A stretch of DNA of 9,967 nucleotides from JAJYVT01 sp027339205 (GCA_027339205.1 DAHWOV010000002.1:1-9967); one strand, 5' to 3'. Counted from the first letter of the stretch, positions 1 to 7,007 are shown. Notes: generated from the sequence alone by a model not told the origin. Numbers and translations are program-made.

Positions 1-82
1 TGGGCGACCCGTTCGGTCGGCGTCCTGCATAGACACGCAGCCGCCAGACGCCCGGGCGCATCTCGCTCTTCGTGCCTCTCAC
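1..82 (-). CDS. Probable tyrosine recombinase (phage-type integrase), N-terminal fragment cut by the window edge
   Basis: Only the first 27 codons are present and the gene continues beyond the left edge. From a GTG start at 82 the translation contains the run EMRPGVWRLRVYAGRRPNG. This resembles the N-terminal arm-binding segment of actinobacterial tyrosine site-specific recombinases, which typically read (K/R)RPGVWE(L/V)RVxxGRDPxTG. Such enzymes integrate and excise mobile elements, often at tRNA genes. The context agrees, because a tRNA gene on the same strand ends about 200 bp upstream, with short direct repeats between. The GTG overlaps the TGA of a tiny upstream reading frame by four bases. 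An alternative start is the ATG at 61. The catalytic domain (Arg-His-Arg-Tyr residues) lies outside the window, so the family call rests on a short stretch only. Confidence 0.6.
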   Translation of the reverse strand, partial: MRGTKSEMRPGVWRLRVYAGRRPNGSP

Positions 83-192
83 GTCCTCGAAACCTCGACA
101 GCAAGGACCGGAGGATCGCCAGCGACCCCGGCGGACACCGGCACGTCGCTCCAGGCCCCGTCGTCTTCCGTTCGCTCGACGGAAGAGGCCAT
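79..192 (-). CDS. Tiny uncharacterised reading frame overlapping the integrase start (doubtful)
   Basis: An ATG at 192 opens a 37-residue frame, acidic in its first half, that ends in TGA overlapping the GTG of the putative integrase as GTGA. The frame extends further upstream to a TTG at 267. I recognise no family. Third codon positions are less GC-rich than in the other genes of the window, and no Shine-Dalgarno sequence precedes the ATG. The only support is the stop/start overlap and the position, where some elements carry an excisionase or small control gene before the integrase. It has neither the length nor the helix-turn-helix look of an excisionase. It may simply be leader sequence. 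Confidence 0.2.
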   Translation of the reverse strand: MASSVERTEDDGAWSDVPVSAGVAGDPPVLAVEVSRT

Positions 193-201
193 GAGGGTCC
201 G

Positions 202-260
202 GTCACATGCGACTATGCCCAAGAGTGTAGTCACGTTGTAGTCACATGGTCGACGACTAC
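202..260. repeat. Cluster of short direct and inverted repeats between tRNA and integrase; possible recombinase or Xis binding sites
   Basis: TGTAGTCAC occurs twice, at 226-234 and 237-245, with starts 11 bp apart (about one helical turn). GTCACATG occurs at 202-209 and 241-248. GACTAC at 255-260 is the inverse of the GTAGTC inside the two direct repeats. The tract is noticeably less GC-rich than its surroundings. It sits between the tRNA 3' end and the integrase start, where attachment-site arm sequences bound by integrase or excisionase are often found. Function is inferred from position only. Confidence 0.35.
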
Positions 261-285
261 GAGCCAAATACCCGCTCTGACCAGG

Positions 286-358
286 TGGGGCCGGCGGGGA
301 TCGAACCCGCGACCCAGGGATTATGAGTCCCCTGCTCTGACCACTGAGCTACGGCCCC
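286..358 (-). tRNA. tRNA with anticodon CAU (elongator tRNA-Met, or tRNA-Ile2 read with lysidine)
   Basis: The reverse complement folds as a 73-nt cloverleaf. The acceptor stem is GGGGCCG/CGGCCCC, the D arm begins TAGCTCAGTGG, the anticodon loop is CTCATAA (anticodon at 323-325), the T arm is GCGGG-TTCGATC-CCCGC, and the discriminator base is A. CC follows the discriminator but the next base is T, so the terminal CCA is not fully encoded. G1-C72 pairs normally and the anticodon stem lacks the three consecutive G:C pairs of initiators next to the loop, so it is not tRNA-fMet. CAU serves both elongator Met and Ile2 (after TilS lysidine modification), and I cannot separate these by eye. The integrase-like gene just past its 3' end makes this tRNA a likely integration site. 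Confidence 0.93.
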
Positions 359-400
359 CGGGTCGTGTCTATCAGGATCACCGCTCGAGCGTGGCGACCG

Positions 401-500
401 GCTCGGCATGACAAGACGGCTCGGTGAGACAAGACGGCTCGGCATGACAGGACCGTTCCAGCATGACAAGACGGCTCGGTGAGACAAGACGGCTCGGCAC
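401..500. repeat. 18-bp imperfect tandem repeat array (five full units and a partial) between the stress-protein gene and the tRNA
   Basis: The units begin at 401, 419, 437, 455 and 474, with a partial unit from 492. The basic unit is GCTCGGCATGACAAGACG. Two variants mix: one with GGCATGACA (401, 437, 455) and one with GGTGAGACA (419, 474). The unit at 455 is 19 bp and divergent at its start (GTTCCAGC). The array lies downstream of the stress-protein stop and upstream of the tRNA on the transcribed strand. There are no spacers, so it is not CRISPR. The rest of the 359-530 gap shows no gene. Tandem slippage is the simplest origin; a role in transcript 3' ends or tRNA processing is possible but unsupported. 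Confidence 0.9.
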
Positions 501-530
501 GCCGCGCCTGATTGGGAGCAGAGCCCATGG

Positions 531-959
531 TCAGGGCACGACGAGCACTGGCCGCTTGGCCAAGTGCAAGATCTTGTACGAAGTGCCGCCGAGCATGAGG
601 GAGGGAAAGATCGACGGCCCGCGTAGCCCGATTACGAGCACGTCTGCAAAGACCTCGTCGGCCACCTGCAGGATCGCCTGGGCGGCCTCGTCGAGGCGTC
701 CGCGTCGCACGTCTGCCACGACGTCGACGCCTGCCTCGCGCAGCACCGCGAGCTCCTTCTCGAGCAGCGCCTGGGCCTCCTCGTCGCTCTCCCTTTCGAA
801 GGACCCACCTGACTTGCCGACGATCAGCTCGTGCTCTCGAAGGTGGAACAGGTGGATCACGCCGCCCGTCGCCTTCGCAAGATCCCTCGCCTCTCCGACC
901 GCGCGGTCGGACTGCTCGGACCGGTCGATCGCGACCATGATCGTGCGGTAGCCGCTCAT
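531..959 (-). CDS. Universal stress protein, single UspA domain
   Basis: This 142-residue protein has the length and pattern of a single Usp domain. It opens with a beta strand and Asp loop (TIMVAIDRSEQSDRAVGEA, residues 6-24). It ends with the nucleotide-loop segment G111-L-R-G114, nine residues, then G124-G125-T, and a final strand PVLVVP. ATP-binding Usps have G-2x-G-9x-G-(S/T); here Gly125 replaces the Ser/Thr, so binding may be altered. Usps are cytosolic and usually modulate stress or energy responses. The ATG overlaps the stop of the upstream permease gene as ATGA, and GAGG lies just before the start, so the two genes are probably translationally coupled. The protein may regulate or accompany the transporter, as in other permease-Usp gene pairs. 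The family is clear; the specific role is not. Confidence 0.93.
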   Translation of the reverse strand: MSGYRTIMVAIDRSEQSDRAVGEARDLAKATGGVIHLFHLREHELIVGKSGGSFERESDEEAQALLEKELAVLREAGVDVVADVRRGRLDEAAQAILQVADEVFADVLVIGLRGPSIFPSLMLGGTSYKILHLAKRPVLVVP

Positions 960-2554
960 GGCACCTCGGCTCCCACGGGAGGCACCTCCTTCGCCTGCTC
1001 GCCGGTCCGCACATGCGGCCGGTGCGAGAAGTACACGACGACGCCGATGAGGAGGATCACCACCATCACGACCAGCGTCATCCAGCCGTAGTTGAAGAGC
1101 TCAGCCCGTGGGGAGGTGAGCGCGCTCGGGAACACGATGTTCACGAGCATCCCGACTCCGTAGATCATCGCCACGACATAGACCGGGTACGCCCACTTCC
1201 CGAGGTTGAAGCCCGTCGGGCGCCATCCTCGGACTCGGCCGATGAAGGCCGCGAGCACCACCATCTGGAACGACAGGTAGATGCCCGAGGTGGCGAACGA
1301 GACAAGGATGAACAGCGCGTTCACCTTTGCCGGATATGTGAAGAACAGGATGTGGACGGGCTTCGACGGCGTCGCTCGGGCGAGCAGCGCGAAGACGGCG
1401 GGAAGGACCGCGGCGACGGCGACCGCCGCAACCGGGGTCTTGGTCCGCGAAGAGATGCTCCGGAGCACGCGGCTCGCGGGCAGCTGGTGGTCCCGCGCGT
1501 AGCTGAAGAGCACCCGGGACCCTGCGGCCTGGATCGACAAGCCGCAGGAGAAGAAGGCGAGGCAGATCAGCACGAGGACCGCGTCGTCGAGCCCGGACGA
1601 ATGGAGGTTGGCATGGATGATGTAGGGGACGCCACCGGTCACCACCTTCGACAGGCTGGAGCCCGGGACTGCGAGAGCGAGGCCCGCCACGAGGAGGAAG
1701 GAGGTGATGCCGCCGACGATCATCGTGGTGACCATCGCGCGCGGCACTCGGCGCCGTGCGTCGACGACTTCCTCGGCGATGTCACCCGCGGACTCGAAGC
1801 CGTAGAAGATGTACACGTTGGCGAGCACCGCGATCAGCGCAGCGCCGGGGAACCAGCTCCCGCCGAAATTGACGCCGAAGGGACTGTGCGACAGCCGTGT
1901 GGTACCGGCGCTCGAGTTGAGGTACCCCGCAGAGTGGTGGAACCCGGCGACGGCGAGGAGGACGAAGACGCCGAACGTGCCGAGCACCTCCACCCACACC
2001 CCCCAGCGCGCGATGAGGGCCGTGTAGTTCACGCCGACGATGTTGATGGTCGTCTGGACCGCGATCAGCACGATCGTGCAGACGAAGATCACATTGGGGT
2101 TGGCAGCTGTGAACGTGGTGCCGAACCAGTTGTTGATGAGCGAGATGACATACGCGGTGATGCCCGTGTCGACAGAGGCGACGGTGATGATGAGCGCCCA
2201 CGCGTAGATCCAACCGACCCACCACCCGTAGGAGGGCCCGATGACGCGGCGCGACCACTGGTAGAGGGCCCCGGCGAGCGGGTAGGAGCTGCCGAGCTCG
2301 GCGAACACGAGGGCGACGAGGAGCTGGCCCGCGACCACGATCGGGATCGTCCAGATGTAGCGAGGACCACCCGTCCCGATGCCCAGGGCGAACAGCGAGT
2401 AGATCCCCACGACCGGGGAGAGGTAGGTGAACGCGACCCCGAAGTTCGAAAAGAAGCTCAGCGAGCGGCGCAGCTCCTGGCGGTAGCCGAAGGCTGCCAG
2501 CTCCTCGGTGTCGTCGCGCACCTCCTGCTCGGTGCGGTCCATGGCCGGTGGCAT
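956..2554 (-). CDS. APC-superfamily amino acid permease, ACT (amino acid/choline transporter) family-like
   Basis: This 532-residue hydrophobic protein has about twelve predicted membrane segments. The N-terminal FGYRQELRRSLSFFSNFGVA (residues 22-41), followed by a G-rich first helix and TGGP (61-64), is the pattern of the ACT family, which includes yeast GABA permease Uga4 and related bacterial permeases. Other family hallmarks are YGFESAGDIAEEV (251-263), the following cytoplasmic RRRVPRAM, and SRVLFSYARDHQLPAS (346-361). It should import an amino acid, GABA, choline-like or polyamine-like substrate by cation coupling; the substrate cannot be read from sequence. The ATG at 2554 is favoured over Met5 because AAGGGG lies 8 nt upstream. 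It overlaps the stress-protein start by four bases. No truncation is seen. Confidence 0.93.
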   Translation of the reverse strand: MPPAMDRTEQEVRDDTEELAAFGYRQELRRSLSFFSNFGVAFTYLSPVVGIYSLFALGIGTGGPRYIWTIPIVVAGQLLVALVFAELGSSYPLAGALYQWSRRVIGPSYGWWVGWIYAWALIITVASVDTGITAYVISLINNWFGTTFTAANPNVIFVCTIVLIAVQTTINIVGVNYTALIARWGVWVEVLGTFGVFVLLAVAGFHHSAGYLNSSAGTTRLSHSPFGVNFGGSWFPGAALIAVLANVYIFYGFESAGDIAEEVVDARRRVPRAMVTTMIVGGITSFLLVAGLALAVPGSSLSKVVTGGVPYIIHANLHSSGLDDAVLVLICLAFFSCGLSIQAAGSRVLFSYARDHQLPASRVLRSISSRTKTPVAAVAVAAVLPAVFALLARATPSKPVHILFFTYPAKVNALFILVSFATSGIYLSFQMVVLAAFIGRVRGWRPTGFNLGKWAYPVYVVAMIYGVGMLVNIVFPSALTSPRAELFNYGWMTLVVMVVILLIGVVVYFSHRPHVRTGEQAKEVPPVGAEVP

Positions 2555-2562
2555 CCAAGTCG

Positions 2563-2568
2563 CCCCTT
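2563..2568 (-). promoter_or_regulatory. Ribosome binding site of the permease gene
   Basis: AAGGGG is read on the minus strand 8 nt before the ATG at 2554. It decides between that ATG and the internal Met codon four residues later, which has no such sequence before it. Confidence 0.6.
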
Positions 2569-2635
2569 GCGCGTGCAGCCGCTCCTGCCCGTCAATGGCG
2601 AGAGTCTGCCCGCGCTCGGAGCTGCCGTCCAGCGA

Positions 2636-2676
2636 ATTCCCGGTCCAGGGGATTCCCGGTCCAGGGGATTCCCGGT
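2636..2676. repeat. 16-bp tandem repeat (two full units and a partial) upstream of the permease gene
   Basis: ATTCCCGGTCCAGGGG occurs at 2636-2651 and 2652-2667 and again for its first nine bases at 2668-2676. The copies are identical. The tract is flanked by an inverted pair, AGCGAAT at 2631-2637 and ATTCGCT at 2680-2686. Each unit junction forms a near-palindrome, GGGGATTCCC. It lies in the 163-bp gap between the phosphatase stop and the permease start, where the permease promoter would be expected, so it could be an operator-like element or simple slippage. I see no clear -35/-10 pair in this gap. Confidence 0.85.
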
Positions 2677-2717
2677 CTCATTCGCTTCTCGTGCGAGCGA
2701 GGGCCCGCGGCGCGCGT

Positions 2718-3443
2718 CTACCTCCCCGCGGGACGTCCGACGAAGAGGGCGAGCGGGGTTCGCCCGATCGCGTCGACGAGCCAGTACGCGAGCGATCGCA
2801 GGAGCGAGAGGACGACGACCACCACGGCGCCGAGCAGGACCCCGGCGACCACGTCACCCGGGTAGTGCGCACCGACGTACACGCGGGCGAAGAGGAGCAG
2901 CAGGCCGGCGAGCGCGCCGAGCACGACCAGGACGAGCATCTCGGGGGTGACTCGGCGGTCCAGGCGCGACGTCCCCCACGCCGACCCGCCCACCCGCCAG
3001 CGGTGTGGGCCCGCGCGGCGCAAGACCAAGAGCAGCGACACGAAGAGCGCACCGGCGACGACCGCGTGGTCGGACGGGAAGGCGTAGTCGTGCGCCTTGG
3101 CGACGAGCACCAGCGCGTGGCGGTAGGTGTCGTAGGGGCGCCGCTCCTTTGCGGCATGGCCGACCACCTGGTTGAGTCCCAGGGCGACCAGGGTTCCCAC
3201 GCCTCCCAGGAACAACAGCGCGACCGCCTGACCGTCTCGGCGCCACCACGCCAGCGCATAGGCGAGGAGGAAGAGGACCGTCATGATGGTGAGCCCGAGC
3301 CACAGTGCGTAGGCGTGCATGAACCCGTGCGCCCAGGCCGTGTGGCGCGAGAAGCTGTTCACGTCGAGGTAGAACCTCGAGTTGAGGCCCTCGGGCCAGA
3401 GCACCTTCACGCTCGCGCTCAGCGCTCCGCCGGTCGCCGCCAT
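2718..3443 (-). CDS. PAP2-superfamily membrane phosphatase
   Basis: This 241-residue integral membrane protein has about five or six hydrophobic segments (roughly 48-66, 72-94, 121-142, 168-187, 198-217). The PAP2 active-site blocks are present in order: a first block ending RRP (101-103), P123-S-D-H126 (equivalent to PSGH), and R187-x5-H193-x3-D197. The Lys normally seven residues before RP in the first block is not there, as in some members of the superfamily. Such enzymes dephosphorylate lipid phosphates or pyrophosphates at the membrane, for example undecaprenyl pyrophosphate or phosphatidic acid; the substrate is not evident. The 163-bp gap to the permease argues for a separate transcription unit, although both lie on the same strand. 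It is divergent from the glutamate dehydrogenase. The Shine-Dalgarno signal before the ATG is weak. Confidence 0.9.
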   Translation of the reverse strand: MAATGGALSASVKVLWPEGLNSRFYLDVNSFSRHTAWAHGFMHAYALWLGLTIMTVLFLLAYALAWWRRDGQAVALLFLGGVGTLVALGLNQVVGHAAKERRPYDTYRHALVLVAKAHDYAFPSDHAVVAGALFVSLLLVLRRAGPHRWRVGGSAWGTSRLDRRVTPEMLVLVVLGALAGLLLLFARVYVGAHYPGDVVAGVLLGAVVVVVLSLLRSLAYWLVDAIGRTPLALFVGRPAGR

Positions 3444-3544
3444 CAGAGATCGACCGCCGCGGACGCGTGCACCGCAGGTACGTTACCCACCTCGCTCGAC
3501 CCCCTCGTATCGCACGCGACACGGGCCTGCGCGATGCTGAGACC
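3444..3544. promoter_or_regulatory. Divergent intergenic region between phosphatase and glutamate dehydrogenase
   Basis: This 101-bp gap must hold the start signals for two genes pointing away from each other, if the dehydrogenase starts at the GTG at 3545. A TAACGT hexamer facing the phosphatase is -10-like, but no matching -35 element is seen, and no good hexamer pair faces the dehydrogenase. The promoters cannot be placed with confidence. Confidence 0.3.
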
Positions 3545-6500
3545 GTGACGACCAAGGGCACCGACACACCAGGGGCTGGCCAGCCCACCGATGCCTGGGG
3601 CCGTGAGCTCGTCGCGATCGCCACGGACCCAGAGACGCTCGAGTTCGCCCGGGACCTGAGCCGCCGGGCGCCGGCGAGCTACCGGGAGCGCACCACCCCC
3701 GAGCAGGCGGCGCTCGACGCCGCAGAGCTGCGCGCCCTCTTCGGCGCCGCGAAGACCCCGGGGGGCGAACAGACGATCAGCGCCGGGGAGTCCAAAGAGG
3801 GCGGGACGGCCGCAGGCGGCCCATCCCCCGAGGGTGGTGGGACGACGGCCGCCGCGCCCTCGAAAAAGACCGCTGCGGCGGAGCATCGCTTCGCGGTCCG
3901 CGCGCTCGGAGGGGCGCGGTTCCACGTCCGCCGGCTGGCCACCCGGCCCATGGAGCTCACCACCCTGCTCCCGGTGCTCGAGAGCTTCGGGCTGGTCGTC
4001 GAAGAGTCGGTGCCCTACCGCTTCGATCTACGCGACGGCCTTCGCGTCTCGATCGACGACCTCGGGGTCCACTTCGGCGACCTCGGCGCGGAGGCGAGCG
4101 TCTTCGAGCCCGAAGAGGACGGCCCGAGGCTCGTCGAGGCGCTCGATGCCGTGGTCGCTGGCCGCGCCGAGGTCGACCCGCTCAACGTGCTGGTGGCGGG
4201 TGCCCAGCTCAGCTGGCGCCACGTCTCGCTCCTGCGCGCCTACACGAACTACTGGTCGCAGTGCGACCCGCCGGTTCCCCCCGACGACGTGGAGGCGGCG
4301 CTGATCGCCTTCCCGGCGATCTCTCGGGCGCTCGTCGAGTACTTCGACGCCCGCTTCGACCCCGCGGCGGACCGGCCGGAGGCGGCGGCCCGCGCTGCGT
4401 GCGTGTCCAAGCTCGCGCAGGTCCGGCTGCTGCGCTGGGACCGCGCGCTGCGCGTGGTGCTCGCCCTCGTCGACGCGACGACCCGCACCAACTTCTTCCG
4501 CGGGCCGTCGCCCGGGGCGGGCGACGAGACCGTCACGCTCAAGCTCGAGAGCGCGTCGGTCCCGCTGCTGCGCCCCCCGCTTCCCCGGTTCGAGACCTGG
4601 GTGCACGCACCGGCGGTCGAAGGCATCCACCTGCGCGCCGGGCTCGTCGCTCGCGGAGGCATCCGATGGAGCGAGCGACCCGAGGACTTCCGCACCGAAG
4701 TGCTCGACCTCATGGTCGCGCAGGTGAAGAAGAACGCCATCATCGTCCCGACGGGGGCGAAGGGCGGCTTCGTGTGCCGGACGCCGAACCGCCCGACCAC
4801 CGACGACGTGCGGCGCTGCTACGCCACCTTCGTGAGCGCGCTGCTCGACATCACCGACGACATCGAGGGCGGCAAGGTCGTCGGCCCGGCCGGCGTGATC
4901 GCCCACGACGGACCCGATCCCTACCTCGTCGTCGCGGCTGACAAGGGCACGGCCGAGCTCTCGGACCTCGCCAACGAGCTCAGCGACGCGCACCACTTCT
5001 GGCTCAAGGACGCCTTCGCCTCGGGAGGGAGCCACGGCTACAACCACAAGGCGATGGGAATCACCGCCCGCGGCGCGTGGGTGGCCGTCCGGCGCCACTT
5101 CCACCAGCTCGGCATCGACGTCCAGCGCGAGCCGGTTCTCGTCGCCGGCATCGGTGACATGTCGGGGGACGTGTTCGGCAACGGGATGCTGCTCAGCCGG
5201 GCGATCCGGCTGGTCGCAGCCTTCGACCACCGGCACATCTTCTTGGACCCCGACCCGGACCCCGCGACCTCCTACGAGGAGCGCAAGCGCCTCGCGAGCC
5301 TGCCCACGTCGAGCTGGGCCGACTACTCGCCGGACTGCATCTCGCCGGGCGGCGGGGTCTGGCCGCGCGACGTGAAGGAGATCGAGCTCGCACCGCAGGC
5401 CCGCCGCGTGCTCGGCATCGACCGTGAGCACGTCTCGCCTCCAGAGCTCATCTCGGCGATCCTCGAGTCGCCCGTGGACCTGCTGTGGTTCGGCGGCGTG
5501 GGGACCTTCGTGAAAGCGGCGAGCGAGTCCGACAGCGATGTCGGCGACCATGCCGACGACGAGGTCCGTGTCACCGCAGAGCGCGTCCGCGCCAGGGTGA
5601 TCTGCGAGGGGGGCAACCTGGGCCTCACCCAGCAGGCACGGATCCGCTACTCGCGCCGCGGGGGGCGGATCAACACGGACTTCATCGACAACGCCGCGGG
5701 GGTCGCCACCTCCGACAGGGAGGTCAACCTCAAGATCCTTCTCGCCCTTGCGATCGAAGAGGGGCGGCTCCAGCCAGGGGAGCGAAACGCCTACCTCGAG
5801 CGGGCCCAGGAAGAGGTCGCGAGCGAGGTGCTCCGCCAGGTCGACCACAGCGTCGCGGCGCTCAATCGAGCGGCGACCGACAGCGCCGGACAGCTCGACG
5901 CCTATGCCGCGTTGATCGACGCGCTCGAGGCCTCGGGGCGTGTCAACCGGCTCGTCGAGTCGCTTCCGGGCGCCGAGGAGATCGCGCTGCGTCGGAGCGC
6001 TGGCGCAGGCCTGATCCGGCCGGAGCTCGCGGTCGTGCTCGCCTACGCGAAGTCGGATCTGGTCGCGGCGATCGAGCAGTCGCCGATCGTCGCAGATCCC
6101 TCCTTCGCCGAGGCGGTCGAGGCGTACTTCCCCGCCGCGATGCGGACCGACTTCGGCGACCTCATCGCAAGGCACCGCCTCTACGACCAGATCCTCGCGA
6201 CCGAGGTGGCGAACGAGATCGTCGACCAGCTGGGCGCCGCAGGCGCCCACGAGACCGCAGCCGAGCTCGGGGTCGGCCTTGGTGACGTCGCAGGCGCGTA
6301 CTGGGCGGCACGGCACGTCGTGGGGGCGGCCGGGCCGTGGGCCGAGCTGGACTCCCGGTGGGCCGAGCTGCCCGCGGACGCCGACGCGAGGCTGCACCAG
6401 ATCGTGAGCGACGCGGTCGCCGGCCTCGCCCGGACCTACCTCCGCCGGGGAGTGCCCGTCCAGCCCAGCTCGCTCATCGCCGAGGATGCTCCAGTTGCCG

Positions 6501-7006
6501 ACGCCCTCGCACGCATCCCTCCGGCTCCCGAGACGGTCGACGAGCTCACCGCCCTGGGGATCGACAGCGCGCTGACGGATCGGTGGACGGCCGTCGAGGC
6601 ACGCGCCCGGGCGGGAGAGGTGGGCCCGGTCGTCCGTGCGTCCGGGCGCCCGGTCGAAGAGGTGCTCGCCGCCTTCGAGGTGGTCGACGAGGCGGCGGGG
6701 GTGCCCCGGATGCTGCGTGCGCTGCGCCGGGCCCCGACCTCTGACCGGTGGCGCGCGTGGCTCACGAGAGCGACGCTCGACGACCTGTCGGACTGGCGGA
6801 GGGCGGCGGCTCTGGATGCCCTGAGGCGGAGCACCTCGGTCGTCGAGTTCCTCTCGGGATGGGCGTCCGCGCGCGAAGCTGCCTTCGCCGCGACCCGACG
6901 CCTGCTCGTGGCACTCGACGCGCCGGGAGCCGACCCGGCGACCATCGTCGCGGTCGCCTTGCGCCGGCTGCCGAGGATCTCCGCCCCCGACCAGCCGAGC
7001 GTCTAG
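3545..7006 (+). CDS. NAD-type glutamate dehydrogenase (GDH-180 family), N-terminally short form
   Basis: The enzyme oxidatively deaminates L-glutamate to 2-oxoglutarate and ammonium with NAD. Family motifs in the catalytic core include HLRAGLVARGGIRWSER (from residue 362), VPTGAKGGF (401-409, containing the substrate-site-like Lys406), GIGDMSGDVFGNG (535-547, dinucleotide-binding region) and CEGGN (687-691). A C-terminal helical domain of about 400 residues follows. From this GTG it has 1153 residues, against about 1600 for typical GDH-180 proteins. The first ACT-containing third is absent, while a hinge-like segment (1-68) and an ACT-like segment (from 113) remain. Between them lies a Gly/Ala/Pro/Thr-rich linker (about 69-112) with an imperfect internal repeat. 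An in-frame GTG at 3467 would add 26 residues, but third positions there are less GC-rich and only 23 bp would separate it from the phosphatase start. No frameshift explains the short N-terminus. Confidence 0.95.
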   Translation: MTTKGTDTPGAGQPTDAWGRELVAIATDPETLEFARDLSRRAPASYRERTTPEQAALDAAELRALFGAAKTPGGEQTISAGESKEGGTAAGGPSPEGGGTTAAAPSKKTAAAEHRFAVRALGGARFHVRRLATRPMELTTLLPVLESFGLVVEESVPYRFDLRDGLRVSIDDLGVHFGDLGAEASVFEPEEDGPRLVEALDAVVAGRAEVDPLNVLVAGAQLSWRHVSLLRAYTNYWSQCDPPVPPDDVEAALIAFPAISRALVEYFDARFDPAADRPEAAARAACVSKLAQVRLLRWDRALRVVLALVDATTRTNFFRGPSPGAGDETVTLKLESASVPLLRPPLPRFETWVHAPAVEGIHLRAGLVARGGIRWSERPEDFRTEVLDLMVAQVKKNAIIVPTGAKGGFVCRTPNRPTTDDVRRCYATFVSALLDITDDIEGGKVVGPAGVIAHDGPDPYLVVAADKGTAELSDLANELSDAHHFWLKDAFASGGSHGYNHKAMGITARGAWVAVRRHFHQLGIDVQREPVLVAGIGDMSGDVFGNGMLLSRAIRLVAAFDHRHIFLDPDPDPATSYEERKRLASLPTSSWADYSPDCISPGGGVWPRDVKEIELAPQARRVLGIDREHVSPPELISAILESPVDLLWFGGVGTFVKAASESDSDVGDHADDEVRVTAERVRARVICEGGNLGLTQQARIRYSRRGGRINTDFIDNAAGVATSDREVNLKILLALAIEEGRLQPGERNAYLERAQEEVASEVLRQVDHSVAALNRAATDSAGQLDAYAALIDALEASGRVNRLVESLPGAEEIALRRSAGAGLIRPELAVVLAYAKSDLVAAIEQSPIVADPSFAEAVEAYFPAAMRTDFGDLIARHRLYDQILATEVANEIVDQLGAAGAHETAAELGVGLGDVAGAYWAARHVVGAAGPWAELDSRWAELPADADARLHQIVSDAVAGLARTYLRRGVPVQPSSLIAEDAPVADALARIPPAPETVDELTALGIDSALTDRWTAVEARARAGEVGPVVRASGRPVEEVLAAFEVVDEAAGVPRMLRALRRAPTSDRWRAWLTRATLDDLSDWRRAAALDALRRSTSVVEFLSGWASAREAAFAATRRLLVALDAPGADPATIVAVALRRLPRISAPDQPSV

Positions 7007-7007
7007 C

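Noticed and set aside
401..500. CRISPR array
   Set aside because: The units are contiguous 18-mers with no unique spacers and no cas genes nearby.
970..981. CTCCC/GGGAG palindrome near the permease 3' end as a terminator
   Set aside because: It is a 5-bp stem with a 2-base gap inside the permease coding end, just before the coupled stress-protein start. Terminating there would contradict the ATGA overlap.
2590..2595. TTGACG as a -35 element for the permease gene
   Set aside because: No -10-like hexamer lies 16-18 nt downstream; the expected position is GC-rich.
1013..2950. Plus-strand open frame of 645 codons across the permease and phosphatase
   Set aside because: It is antisense to two clear membrane protein genes. 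The translation is His/Asp/Arg/Glu-rich low complexity typical of a shadow frame.
3467..3544. Earlier GTG start for the glutamate dehydrogenase
   Set aside because: The added 26 codons have weaker third-position GC and no family resemblance, and would leave only 23 bp for two divergent start regions. It is kept as a minor alternative.
4028..6397. Very long open frame antisense to the glutamate dehydrogenase (789 codons)
   Set aside because: It is a shadow of the high third-position GC of the dehydrogenase. Its translation is Arg/Asp/Val-rich without domains, while the opposite strand matches a known family throughout.
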